Part shown: positions 35,347-43,951 of the stretch, piece by piece
How the letters are laid out: each line of letters starts with the position of its first letter
Numbering within the stretch: the stretch's first letter is position 1
DNA from: Bradyrhizobium sp. 186
GTDB lineage: Bacteria; Pseudomonadota; Alphaproteobacteria; Rhizobiales; Xanthobacteraceae
Reading direction: 5' to 3'
Length of the DNA: 64,000 bases
NCBI RefSeq assembly: GCF_023101685.1
Contig: NZ_CP082164.1
Coordinates: 1,240,001 to 1,304,000, forward strand
Translations under genes and position numbers: made by a program
The notes under the pieces: generated by a model
Database searches by the model: none
What the model saw: the letters and a program-made list of their open reading frames with translations, nothing else
What the model was told of the DNA's origin: nothing

Positions 35347-36894
35347 ATGAACGGTGCGGAAAGCCTGGTGCGGACGATGGTCAAGGGTGGGGTCGACGTC
35401 TGCTTCTCCAATCCAGGCACCTCCGAGATGCATTTTGTCGCAGCGCTCGACCGCGTGCCCGGCATGCGCTGCGTGCTCGGCCTGTTCGAAGGCGTGGTGA
35501 CGGGCGCCGCCGACGGCTATTTCCGCATGAAGGGCACGCCGGCCTCGACGCTGCTGCATCTCGGCCCCGGCCTCGCCAACGGACTTGCCAATCTGCACAA
35601 CGCCAAGAAGGCGAATTCCGGCATCGTCAACATCGTCGGCCAGCACGCGGTCTACCACATCGGCTTCAACGCGCCGCTGACCTCCGACATCGAGGGCCTG
35701 GCCCGGCCGATGTCGTCCTGGGTGCGCACCTCGCCGGATTCCAAATCGGTTGCCGCCGACGGCGCCGCGGCGATTGCCGCCGCCAAAAGCGCGCCGCCGC
35801 AGATCGCGACCCTGATCCTGCCCGCCGACACCGCCTGGAACGAGGCTGACGGCATCGCCGAGGTGCCGGCCGAGCAGCAGCGCGCAAGCTATTCGCCGCA
35901 GGCGGTCGAGCAGGCCGCCAAGATCCTGCACGGCGACGGCGAGGGCACGCTGTTGCTGATGACCGGCAGCGCGCTGAGCGAGCAGGGGCTGGCGCTGGCC
36001 GAGCGCATCGCCGGCAAGACCGGCTGCACCGTGATGGGCCCGACCTTCCGTCCCAAGATGGCGCGCGGCCGCGGCCGTTTCTCGATCGATCGCATTCACT
36101 ACGTCATCGACAACGCGCTGCCGATGCTGGCGAAGTTCCGTCACATCGTGTTGGTCGAGTCCGACGATCCCGTGGCGTTCTTCGCTTATCCGAACAAGCC
36201 GAGCATACTCAAGCCCGAGGGCTGCGAGGTGCATCGCATGACCTCCTGGGGCGAGAACTCGGTCGCAGCGCTGGAGGCGCTTGCGGGCGCAGTGAAGGCG
36301 AGCGCGAAGGACGTCCAGCCGCAGGCCTTGCAGGAGCCGGTCAAACCGACCGGCGCGCTCACCCACGCCTCGATCGCGCAGGCGATCGCTTATGCGATCC
36401 CCGAGAACGCGATCATGGTCGACGAGTCGCTGACCACCGGCCGCGCCTTCTTCCCCCCGACCGCCGCGGCCGCCCCGCACGACTGGCTCCAGAACATGGG
36501 CGGCTCGATCGGCTTCTCCACGCCGCTGTCGATCGGTGCCGCGATCGCCTGTCCCGACCGCAAGGTGATCTGCATGGTCGGCGACGGCAGCGCGATGTAC
36601 ACCATCCAGTCGCTATGGACGCAGGCTAGAGAGAACCTCAACATCGTCACCATCGTGTTCGCCAACCGCATCTACCAGATCCTGCGCGGCGAGTTCGACA
36701 ATGTCGGCGCCGGCGAGCCCGGCCAGCGCGCCAACGACATGCTCCGGCTCGACCGGCCGACGCTGGATTTCGTGGCGTTGGCGAAGGGCATGGGCGTGCC
36801 AGGCCGCGCGGTCACCAACGCCGACGAGTTCAACAAGGCACTGGCCGAAGCCGTCGCCGAGCCCGGACCGCGGCTGATCGAAGTCAAGATGTAA
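35347..36894 (+). CDS. Acetolactate synthase-like thiamine-diphosphate enzyme
   Basis: A 515-residue ThDP enzyme. The N-terminal domain has CFSNPGTSEMHFVAALDRV and the catalytic glutamate in LGLFEGVVTGAADGYFRM, and the cofactor motif is VGDGSAMYTIQSLWTQAREN ending in NRIYQIL in place of the usual NNxxY. It is annotated in relatives as an acetolactate synthase large subunit, but lacks the extended FAD-binding features and a small-subunit gene, so it may be a decarboxylase or carboligase of another keto acid. The ATG at 35347 has GGG at a close distance; upstream codons to 35317 are possible. Confidence 0.8.
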   Translation: MNGAESLVRTMVKGGVDVCFSNPGTSEMHFVAALDRVPGMRCVLGLFEGVVTGAADGYFRMKGTPASTLLHLGPGLANGLANLHNAKKANSGIVNIVGQHAVYHIGFNAPLTSDIEGLARPMSSWVRTSPDSKSVAADGAAAIAAAKSAPPQIATLILPADTAWNEADGIAEVPAEQQRASYSPQAVEQAAKILHGDGEGTLLLMTGSALSEQGLALAERIAGKTGCTVMGPTFRPKMARGRGRFSIDRIHYVIDNALPMLAKFRHIVLVESDDPVAFFAYPNKPSILKPEGCEVHRMTSWGENSVAALEALAGAVKASAKDVQPQALQEPVKPTGALTHASIAQAIAYAIPENAIMVDESLTTGRAFFPPTAAAAPHDWLQNMGGSIGFSTPLSIGAAIACPDRKVICMVGDGSAMYTIQSLWTQARENLNIVTIVFANRIYQILRGEFDNVGAGEPGQRANDMLRLDRPTLDFVALAKGMGVPGRAVTNADEFNKALAEAVAEPGPRLIEVKM

Positions 36895-36923
36895 GGTCTG
36901 GTCGATTGCGCCGCGAATTCCGG

Positions 36924-37032
36924 CCCTCATCCTGAGGAGCCCGCGGTACGCGGGCGTCTCGAAGGATGGTCATAGGCGGGATAGGGGCCTTCATGGTTCG
37001 AGACGCGCGTTCCGCGCTCCTCACCACGAGGG
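36924..37032. repeat. Palindromic repeat (cctcatcctgaggagc family)
   Basis: Two matching halves, cctcatcctgaggagc ... gcgtctcgaaggatg and catggttcgagacgc ... gctcctcaccacgagg, form an imperfect long inverted repeat between the ThDP enzyme and the next gene. It is a common Bradyrhizobium intergenic pattern. Confidence 0.75.
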
Positions 37033-37078
37033 TCTGGTGACGGCGCAACTGAGGGCGCGTAATGGATCGGGAGGCAAA

Positions 37079-37597
37079 ATGCAGACCGAGCTGAACAAGG
37101 TGGTCGCGGCGCTCCGGGACTTCTACGCCCACGAAGGATTCCTGTTCGAGAAGGACATCGGCGAGCGGACGATCACGCATCGCTTCGCCGTTCATCTGGA
37201 GCGGCAGTTTTCGGGCTGGGCGGTCGACTGCAACTATGATCGGCTCGGCGAGCGCACGCTGCATCTTCCGCACGGCACGATTATCTCCACCGACGATCAT
37301 CTGGGAAAGTCGATCTATCCCGACGTCGTCGTGCACCAGCGCGAGATCCCGAACAATCTGCTCGCTGTCGAGATCCGCAAGGCAAGCAATCATACCTCGC
37401 TCGAGCACGACCAGCACAAGCTGATGGCGCTGACCGATGCGCATGTCTGGTTCGCCTATTGGATCGGCGTGTTGCTGGTGCTGGACAAGCACAATGTGAC
37501 GACATCGGAGGTCTATGTCGGCGGCGTCGTCGATCGTCCGCTGTCACTCTGGTTCGCGACGCGGCTTGAGGAGATTGGATCAGGTACGCCGCATTGA
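37079..37597 (+). CDS. Hypothetical protein with a possible degenerate PD-(D/E)xK nuclease motif
   Basis: A 172-residue soluble protein. The segment IYPDVVVHQREIPNNLLAVE followed by IRKASN resembles the PD...ExK core of restriction-endonuclease-fold proteins: an aspartate, about 15 residues, then a glutamate two residues before a basic residue. Here the expected lysine position is arginine followed by lysine. An upstream glutamate (HRFAVHLERQF) fits the fold as well. The ATG at 37079 has GGGAGG just upstream. No restriction or repair partner is adjacent. The nuclease idea is an inference from motif spacing only. Confidence 0.6.
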   Translation: MQTELNKVVAALRDFYAHEGFLFEKDIGERTITHRFAVHLERQFSGWAVDCNYDRLGERTLHLPHGTIISTDDHLGKSIYPDVVVHQREIPNNLLAVEIRKASNHTSLEHDQHKLMALTDAHVWFAYWIGVLLVLDKHNVTTSEVYVGGVVDRPLSLWFATRLEEIGSGTPH

Positions 37598-37652
37598 GAT
37601 GTCGCGTGAACAAAGGCCGCACGGGGCAGGGCGGCCTTTGCTCGGATGGCTC

Positions 37653-37752
37653 GAGCATGATCCGGAAAAGTGCGAAGCGGTTTTCCGAAAAGATCATGCT
37701 CAAACAACAATCTAAAGCGCGATGATGATTCATCCTCATCTCATCGCGCTTT
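37653..37752. repeat. Pair of palindromic elements (gagcatgatccgg family and aaagcgcgatga hairpin)
   Basis: The first is gagcatgatccggaaaa ... ttttccgaaaagatcatgctc (37653-37701). The second, at 37714-37752, has perfect 12-bp arms aaagcgcgatga/tcatcgcgcttt. Both lie between two convergent genes and probably act in termination. This combination is frequent in Bradyrhizobium genomes. Confidence 0.8.
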
Positions 37753-37783
37753 ATTGCGCCGGGGCGACCAGCGCAACGGAACG

Positions 37784-39319
37784 TCAATGCAGGGGGGCGC
37801 CCTGGCCCAGCGCATAGGTCACGAGATCCTTTAGCTGGAAATCGGGACCGGTCACCGGCGCCCATTGCGGGTCGAGCGACAATACGGAGGCATTGTCGCC
37901 GAACATCATGCCGAGGAAGACTTCGGCCACGATGCGTCCGCCCACCGGCCCGAGCTGCGGCGTGTTGATCGGGCCCGGTGCACCGGTGGCCGGGATCGTC
38001 ACGGCGGTCTGGAACTGCCGCGCCTCGGCCAGGATGTAGGTCCAGAGCGGGCAGTTGCCGGCAAACACGCCGTTCGCGATGGTCGCGATCTTGACTTGCG
38101 GATCGCCCGGTCCCGCCTCGTCGACGGCCTTGCCGATGATGATCTCGTCGTCGGTGAGCGGCGTCAGATTCATCGCCCTGGCGACCGCCTGGCCGGACGG
38201 CAGTCCGAGCCGCCAGCTGCGCTCGAGATTGCGCAGCGCGAGCGACGATGGATTGGACGCGACTTCCGGCGGCAAGTGGGCGAGCGGGTCGACCAGCGAC
38301 GCATCGATGCGATAGGCGAACTGGAGCCGCCTCTTGTTGTCGGCATTGGTGTCGTCGTCCTCGACGCCGTAGGCGCGGGTGTCGAGATCGATGAAGCGGC
38401 CCCAGTCCATCGCGCGTCCCGGGCCCATGGCGCGGAAGCCGGTCAACGCGTTCTTGTCGGGATTGTTGGGATCGGGAAAGATCTGCAACAGCATGTTGGC
38501 CGCATCGTTCAGCCGATAACCGGGGCGGATCATGGAGTGCCCGAGCCGGTAGGCCGCGACCGAGAACTCGACCGGCATGAACGGATAAGTCTTCCAGTGA
38601 TAGTGGGCGAGCTTGCTGCGGTCGTAGCTGCCTGCGGTCTTCAACTCGTCCAGCACGCTGGCGTGGACGATGCGCGGCAGGAAGTCGTTCAGCACGACGT
38701 ATTGATAGTGGAATCGAACGCGCTGCTGCACGTCTTCGAACGACAGGCTGTCATTGTCGTCAACCATGCGGTTGTGAAAGCGCAGCATCAAGGCCTGGAA
38801 CTGCGAGACGATGCTGTTCTCGTCGTTGCGGGGATCGCCGATCAGCGCGCGGCCCTTGAAGCGCGGCAGGTCGCTGGCATCGGGCACGCCGGCGCCGGTC
38901 AGCTTCTCGCCAAGGCGAAACTTGATCCCGTCATACATGTAGGGCTGGTCGTTCGGACCGCGGCCGTAGAGATTGTCCAGATCGAGCGCCGGCGTACGGA
39001 AGTCGACAAGCCCGTCGGGATCCTGCTGCTTGGTCAGCGAGCTCACCGGGTCGAAGGTGATGTCGTGGTCGATGAACTGGCCGAAATAGGTGTAGAGCGC
39101 GGGAATGCCGCTCTCCTCCGCGTCCGGCCCGTCCTTCGGCCCATCGAAGTCGGCGACCATCTTGTTGGCCAGCGCCGAAAGGTTCGCGACGTTGTCGGCG
39201 TCGTTCGGACCGAATTTCGCCGGGGTAAGCTTGCGGAACATGCGGCCGAAGCGGCCTTGCGAAAGCGGCGAACGGGTCGCGTTCAGACCGCGCGGAATAA
39301 TGCTGTGGCGGCTGCTCAT
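37784..39319 (-). CDS. Haem peroxidase of the animal (cyclooxygenase/myeloperoxidase) superfamily
   Basis: A 511-residue protein. The distal histidine motif is YFGQFIDHDITFDPVSSL; a catalytic arginine and the proximal histidine lie in AAYRLGHSMIRPGYRLNDAA, and FHNRMVDDNDSLSFEDVQQR is a family segment. DLDNLYGRGPNDQPYMYDG is also typical of bacterial members (peroxicin-like). No signal peptide is seen, although MSSRHSIIPRGL may be a non-classical start. It could oxidise halides, phenols or fatty acids; bacterial members are little studied. Neighbours give no hint. The start follows a GGGAGG ribosome-binding site. Confidence 0.88.
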   Translation of the reverse strand: MSSRHSIIPRGLNATRSPLSQGRFGRMFRKLTPAKFGPNDADNVANLSALANKMVADFDGPKDGPDAEESGIPALYTYFGQFIDHDITFDPVSSLTKQQDPDGLVDFRTPALDLDNLYGRGPNDQPYMYDGIKFRLGEKLTGAGVPDASDLPRFKGRALIGDPRNDENSIVSQFQALMLRFHNRMVDDNDSLSFEDVQQRVRFHYQYVVLNDFLPRIVHASVLDELKTAGSYDRSKLAHYHWKTYPFMPVEFSVAAYRLGHSMIRPGYRLNDAANMLLQIFPDPNNPDKNALTGFRAMGPGRAMDWGRFIDLDTRAYGVEDDDTNADNKRRLQFAYRIDASLVDPLAHLPPEVASNPSSLALRNLERSWRLGLPSGQAVARAMNLTPLTDDEIIIGKAVDEAGPGDPQVKIATIANGVFAGNCPLWTYILAEARQFQTAVTIPATGAPGPINTPQLGPVGGRIVAEVFLGMMFGDNASVLSLDPQWAPVTGPDFQLKDLVTYALGQGAPLH

Positions 39320-39615
39320 TGAAACACCTCCCTGAAAAGTAACGACGGAAAATAACTAAAGCTAAAGTTGTTCGTAAAAGGATATGCAGGCGATGCTAGA
39401 CCCGGCGTTGCGAAGCCACAAGCCGTCCGACGGCCCGGCGCGCGAAGTCGACGCTGTTCCCGAAGCAAGCGTCGGGGACAAGCTGTGGCTGTGCTTTGCA
39501 AATTCTTCCCGGAGCGATGACGGATAACATTCTCGTCATCGATTGGCGCAAGTGGCTCTACGCCATCTCAATTCGCCGGACTGTCGGTGAAGCGGACCGT
39601 CTTCACGCAAAAATT
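39320..39615. other. Gap between peroxidase and DUF3551 genes
   Basis: No convincing gene on either strand. It probably contains the peroxidase promoter region (an AT-rich stretch at 39340-39385) and ends in the terminator of the DUF3551 gene. Confidence 0.5.
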
Positions 39616-39650
39616 GTGGCGGCGTGCGCAACATGTGCACACGCCGCCAC
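39616..39650 (-). terminator. Intrinsic terminator of the DUF3551 gene
   Basis: Stem of about 15 bp with arms gtggcggcgtgtgca and its near complement around a short loop, then AATTTTTGC on the minus strand. It starts 4 bp after the DUF3551 stop. Confidence 0.85.
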
Positions 39651-39654
39651 GTCC

Positions 39655-39888
39655 TCAATAATAGCGCTGTTGCGAGAACGCGTAGCGCGGATTGATGCCG
39701 CAATAGGCCGAGGTGCCTGAGGCCGTGGCGAGGCACTGCTGATAGCTCGCAAACTGGCAGTTGCCGGGATAGCCCCAGATGCGGCCCTGCAGACAATATC
39801 TGTCGTTAGCCGGATATGCCTGGGCTGCCGGGAATGTCGCGGCAGCCAGCGCTGCGAGCGATGCGAGAGTGAGGATGGTGCGGCGCAT
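39655..39888 (-). CDS. DUF3551 small secreted protein
   Basis: A 77-residue exported protein. The signal peptide is MRRTILTLASLAALAAATFP with cleavage near AQA, and the mature part has four cysteines in the DUF3551 pattern: DRYCLQGRIWGYPGNCQFAS then YQQCLATASGTSAYCGINPR. Two disulfides are likely in the periplasm. The family is expanded in Bradyrhizobium; its role is unknown. A strong terminator follows directly. Confidence 0.9.
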   Translation of the reverse strand: MRRTILTLASLAALAAATFPAAQAYPANDRYCLQGRIWGYPGNCQFASYQQCLATASGTSAYCGINPRYAFSQQRYY

Positions 39889-40154
39889 TTCAGACTCCTT
39901 CGAGAACGGGTGGATGGGAAAATATCAGCCGAGCCTTCGCGTTCCAGGGCCCTCTGATGCATGTCGTGCCTGCCTTGGTGTCGGCGGCGCGCGCTGCGTT
40001 CGCGATGAGCCACATCATGACGCAGGCTTTGGCCTGCTATGTGATCTCGGCCACAGTCCACTCCCGGGTTCCAGCCTATCGTGGGCGCACTTGCACGCGT
40101 CGATCCCGGAGGACTACGCTTGCGTCATTCGGATAGGTATTTTTGGAGGATCTG

Positions 40155-40493
40155 ATGCAAAGGCCATACTTGCTGGCTGCGACAGCAGCGCTGGCGCTTA
40201 TCATGCAAACACCGCTCGCGCTGGCGCAGAGCGCTCCAGCCGCCGGCGGAGCCGCGGCACCGGCTGCCACGACGACCGCGCCGGCTGCGACGACAACGAC
40301 GCCGAGCGCGACCACCGACACATCGAGCCAGCCGTCCGACTCCAAGAGGAGCGCCTCAAAGAAGCCGGCGAAAAAGAAGATGACTCGGCAGCAGGAGATC
40401 GATCATTCGGTCGACAGCGGCACCGTTCCCGCGCGCTACCGCAGCTCGGTGCCCAAGCAGTACCAGCAATACGTTCCGTTCGATAAGCAGTGA
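40155..40493 (+). CDS. Small secreted protein with Ala/Thr/Pro-rich and Lys-rich segments
   Basis: A 112-residue exported protein, no known family. A signal peptide (MQRPYLLAATAALALIMQTP, cleavage near LAQ) precedes a low-complexity alanine, threonine and proline stretch of about 35 residues, a lysine-rich stretch (SKRSASKKPAKKKMTRQQE) and a short conserved-looking tail ending in QYVPFDKQ. The ATG at 40155 has GGAGG 8 bp upstream. It might bind acidic cell-wall or nucleic-acid material through the basic stretch, but that is speculation. Confidence 0.7.
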   Translation: MQRPYLLAATAALALIMQTPLALAQSAPAAGGAAAPAATTTAPAATTTTPSATTDTSSQPSDSKRSASKKPAKKKMTRQQEIDHSVDSGTVPARYRSSVPKQYQQYVPFDKQ

Positions 40494-40552
40494 CGGACGC
40501 CACGGCGGCGCGAGCCGCCTGTGCGCACCATCTGCCTGGTGCGGCCCTCTCC

Positions 40553-40620
40553 CCGTCATTGCGAGGAGCCCTTGCGACGAAGCAATCCAGCCTGCCACAG
40601 CGGAGAGACTCTGGATTGCT
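40553..40620. repeat. Left half of a palindromic repeat interrupted by the IS element
   Basis: Begins cgtcattgcgaggagccctt and ends ctctggattgct; its right half, cttcgctacactcgcaatgac..., resumes at 43868 beyond the insertion. Joined, they form one Bradyrhizobium-type palindrome with cgtcattgcgag and its complement at the ends. Confidence 0.8.
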
Positions 40621-42096
40621 CACATGGGGAATGTGTGTGTCAAGGATGAGCAGTCACCTTTTTGTTCGACTGCAGCCACCTCTTCGTCCCGACCGCGGGT
40701 TCTGCAGGATGGCGCGCGCAGATCAAGTCAAGGCCGGCCTGTTAGGGCCGCCGCGAAGCGGCTTGGCCTTGAGTTGAGCGAGCACGCCATCATGCTTGGT
40801 GCGTTGGGCCGATAGGAGCTCCTCGCGTTGGCGGTTCTGTCAGGGCATCTGCCATCCTCGCATTTGCGATCCAAGGGTCGAGCCGGTTCGACGATCTGGG
40901 TTGCTTGCCAGATCAAACTCACATTCGGTCGTCGCACAAGGCGACTGCACCACGATTCCGCTTGCGGCGGGCAGGCTCGAGAGGACGAGGCCATTCTTCG
41001 TTGCGGCGTTTGAAGCCATGCAATCCATCGGTTCGTCCACCCGGATCTTCCGAGACTGATCGGGCCTCGGCAGATGGGTTATGGTTCTTTCGTTGCGCGC
41101 GGGCGGCGAAGCACGCCGCTTGGTGCGGTCCGGATCAGGCGGCGGGCTTCATCACGGCCCCCTCGATGGTCTCGCCCGCGGTGACATACTTCCACAAGGT
41201 CACGAGAAGCTTGCGCGCCAGCGCCACGATCGCGCGCTTGCGGCCTTGCGGGCTTCGCTCCTTGAACCAGCGCGTCAGGGCCGACTGCGGCTGGTGACGT
41301 ATCCACAGCCAGGCGAGCTGGATCATTGTGGTCCGCAGCCTGGGATTGCCGGCCTTCGACACGCCCTGCTCGTGCCGGATGCCTCCGCTTTGCCACGGCG
41401 TCGCCGCAAGCCCCGCATAGGCGGCGACCTGGCGGCGGTTGGAGAACTGCCGGTAGAACGCCTCCGACCAGAGCACGGCCGCAAAGTTGGCGCCGAGCCC
41501 TTTCAAGGCCAGCAGCATCGCCACCGGATCCGGCGCGACCTTGTCTGCAGCGTTCTTGTCTGCAGGCTTCCGGGCTGCGGCCAGCAGAGCATCTCGCGCG
41601 GCCTCGACCGCCTTGATCTGTTCCAGAAGCAGTTCGACCCGATCGAGCTCGCGGCCGATCTGCGCCTTCAAATGCGAAGGCAGCTCCCGCCCGTCGCCCG
41701 TGCGCAAGGCCTCAAGCCGCGCCCGCCGATTGCGCCGCAGCGGCACGTAGTCGGATATCCCCTGCGCGAACAGAAGACCCTTGATCCGGTTCACATGCGT
41801 GATGCGCTCGGCGATCAGCGTCGCTCGTTCGCGACACAGCCTGCGCCGGTCCTCCTCTTCAGGCGAGGGCGCAACCACCATCGCACAGACCCGCGGCTCG
41901 CCGCGCTTGTAGGCCAGAAGCGCCCGCAACAGCGCCTCGCCATCGAGCCTGTCAGTCTTGGCCCGCCGCCGCCGTCGCGACGTCGCAATCGAGGCGGGAT
42001 CGACCACGTGGCTCTCAATGCCGTTCTGTTGCAGAACACGGTGCAGCCAGAACCCGTCCAGCCCAGCTTCCTGGATCGTGATGATCGGATAGCTCT
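40621..42096. mobile_element. IS110/IS1111-type element, truncated copy
   Basis: The first 1,476 bp of the element, as judged from the full copy that follows immediately at 42097; the visible sequence is repeated at a constant offset of 1,476 bp. It stops inside the transposase gene after ...gatagct-CT, missing the last 297 bp of the element. The boundary dinucleotide at both the left host junction and the internal junction is CT. Confidence 0.9.
41135..42096 (-). pseudogene. IS110-family transposase, 5'-truncated copy
   Basis: The reading frame is identical to residues about 78-393 of the complete transposase at 42611, including QEAGLDGFWLHRVLQQNG, KTDRLDGEALLRALLAYKRG and YAGLAATPWQSGGIRHEQG. 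The first catalytic segment is missing because the second copy of the element begins at 42097. No normal start remains, so the product is probably not functional. Confidence 0.9.
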
Positions 42097-42610
42097 CACA
42101 TGGGGAATGTGTGTGTCAAGGATGAGCAGTCACCTTTTTGTTCGACTGCAGCCACCTCTTCGTCCCGACCGCGGGTTCTGCAGGATGGCGCGCGCAGATC
42201 AAGTCAAGGCCGGCCTGTTAGGGCCGCCGCGAAGCGGCTTGGCCTTGAGTTGAGCGAGCACGCCATCATGCTTGGTGCGTTGGGCCGATAGGAGCTCCTC
42301 GCGTTGGCGGTTCTGTCAGGGCATCTGCCATCCTCGCATTTGCGATCCAAGGGTCGAGCCGGTTCGACGATCTGGGTTGCTTGCCAGATCAAACTCACAT
42401 TCGGTCGTCGCACAAGGCGACTGCACCACGATTCCGCTTGCGGCGGGCAGGCTCGAGAGGACGAGGCCATTCTTCGTTGCGGCGTTTGAAGCCATGCAAT
42501 CCATCGGTTCGTCCACCCGGATCTTCCGAGACTGATCGGGCCTCGGCAGATGGGTTATGGTTCTTTCGTTGCGCGCGGGCGGCGAAGCACGCCGCTTGGT
42601 GCGGTCCGGA
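42097..42610 (-). ncRNA. Candidate bridge-RNA region of the IS110/IS1111 element
   Basis: The 514-bp non-coding end is rich in nested inverted repeats, for example caaggcc ... ggccttg enclosing gccgc-cgcgaa-gcggc (about 42206-42249). In IS1111-group elements the RNA that pairs with target and donor DNA is encoded in the region downstream of the recombinase. Extent and strand are not proven. The same sequence is present in the truncated copy at 40621-41134. Confidence 0.45.
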
Positions 42611-43792
42611 TCAGGCGGCGGGCTTCATCACGGCCCCCTCGATGGTCTCGCCCGCGGTGACATACTTCCACAAGGTCACGAGAAGCTTGCGCGCCAGCGC
42701 CACGATCGCGCGCTTGCGGCCTTGCGGGCTTCGCTCCTTGAACCAGCGCGTCAGGGCCGACTGCGGCTGGTGACGTATCCACAGCCAGGCGAGCTGGATC
42801 ATTGTGGTCCGCAGCCTGGGATTGCCGGCCTTCGACACGCCCTGCTCGTGCCGGATGCCTCCGCTTTGCCACGGCGTCGCCGCAAGCCCCGCATAGGCGG
42901 CGACCTGGCGGCGGTTGGAGAACTGCCGGTAGAACGCCTCCGACCAGAGCACGGCCGCAAAGTTGGCGCCGAGCCCTTTCAAGGCCAGCAGCATCGCCAC
43001 CGGATCCGGCGCGACCTTGTCTGCAGCGTTCTTGTCTGCAGGCTTCCGGGCTGCGGCCAGCAGAGCATCTCGCGCGGCCTCGACCGCCTTGATCTGTTCC
43101 AGAAGCAGTTCGACCCGATCGAGCTCGCGGCCGATCTGCGCCTTCAAATGCGAAGGCAGCTCCCGCCCGTCGCCCGTGCGCAAGGCCTCAAGCCGCGCCC
43201 GCCGATTGCGCCGCAGCGGCACGTAGTCGGATATCCCCTGCGCGAACAGAAGACCCTTGATCCGGTTCACATGCGTGATGCGCTCGGCGATCAGCGTCGC
43301 TCGTTCGCGACACAGCCTGCGCCGGTCCTCCTCTTCAGGCGAGGGCGCAACCACCATCGCACAGACCCGCGGCTCGCCGCGCTTGTAGGCCAGAAGCGCC
43401 CGCAACAGCGCCTCGCCATCGAGCCTGTCAGTCTTGGCCCGCCGCCGCCGTCGCGACGTCGCAATCGAGGCGGGATCGACCACGTGGCTCTCAATGCCGT
43501 TCTGTTGCAGAACACGGTGCAGCCAGAACCCGTCCAGCCCAGCTTCCTGGATCGTGATGATCGGATAGCTCTCGCGGGTCCTGGCCTCCGCCTTGCGCCT
43601 GAGTTCCGCAAACAGCTTCATCAGCTCAGCCGTATCGCCGGCCGTGACGCTGTGCCTGGACATCTTCTCGCCCGTACCAGGCGAAAGTGACGTAATCACC
43701 CACGTCGAACGGCTCAGTTCCAAAGACACAAAAATTGCGCCAAACTGCGTCCGGATAGCGGTCGGTCCGTCGGAAGGATGATCGAGCAACAT
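42611..43792 (-). CDS. IS110-family transposase (DEDD recombinase)
   Basis: A 393-residue recombinase. The N-terminal RuvC-like domain has GAIFVSLELSRSTWVITSLS, an acidic residue in IQEAGLDGFWLHRVL and the acidic pair of KTDRLDGEALLRALLA. The C-terminal Tnp_20 domain has the catalytic serine in TPWQSGGIRHEQGVSKAGNP. In the first motif an aspartate of the usual D-V-G/S-K pattern appears as glutamate (SLELS). It has only 77 bp upstream to the element end. The identical truncated copy lies next to it. Confidence 0.92.
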   Translation of the reverse strand: MLLDHPSDGPTAIRTQFGAIFVSLELSRSTWVITSLSPGTGEKMSRHSVTAGDTAELMKLFAELRRKAEARTRESYPIITIQEAGLDGFWLHRVLQQNGIESHVVDPASIATSRRRRRAKTDRLDGEALLRALLAYKRGEPRVCAMVVAPSPEEEDRRRLCRERATLIAERITHVNRIKGLLFAQGISDYVPLRRNRRARLEALRTGDGRELPSHLKAQIGRELDRVELLLEQIKAVEAARDALLAAARKPADKNAADKVAPDPVAMLLALKGLGANFAAVLWSEAFYRQFSNRRQVAAYAGLAATPWQSGGIRHEQGVSKAGNPRLRTTMIQLAWLWIRHQPQSALTRWFKERSPQGRKRAIVALARKLLVTLWKYVTAGETIEGAVMKPAA

Positions 43793-43951
43793 CGTCGTCT
43801 CCAGGTTGAGGGGGTCAGCAACCTCAGTCTGGCCTCAGACCTGGTCGCTATCCACTCCCCATGGAATCTTCGCTACACTCGCAATGACGGATCCTCCGGT
43901 GGCGGTCTACGGTCGCGCTGCTAGAGTAAGCTAAAGCCTCGGGGGTTCGTA

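Larger units (their letters stand above)
42097..43869. mobile_element. IS110/IS1111-type insertion sequence, complete copy (1,773 bp)
   Basis: Complete element with subterminal inverted repeats CATGGGGAATG (42099-42109) and, inverted, CATGGGGAGTG (43853-43863), 10 of 11 identical. A CT dinucleotide flanks the left end and closes the right end, as in IS110-type elements, with no longer target duplication. The transposase runs right to left with only 77 bp before it and 514 bp after it; a long non-coding end downstream of the recombinase is the IS1111 arrangement. Confidence 0.88.
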
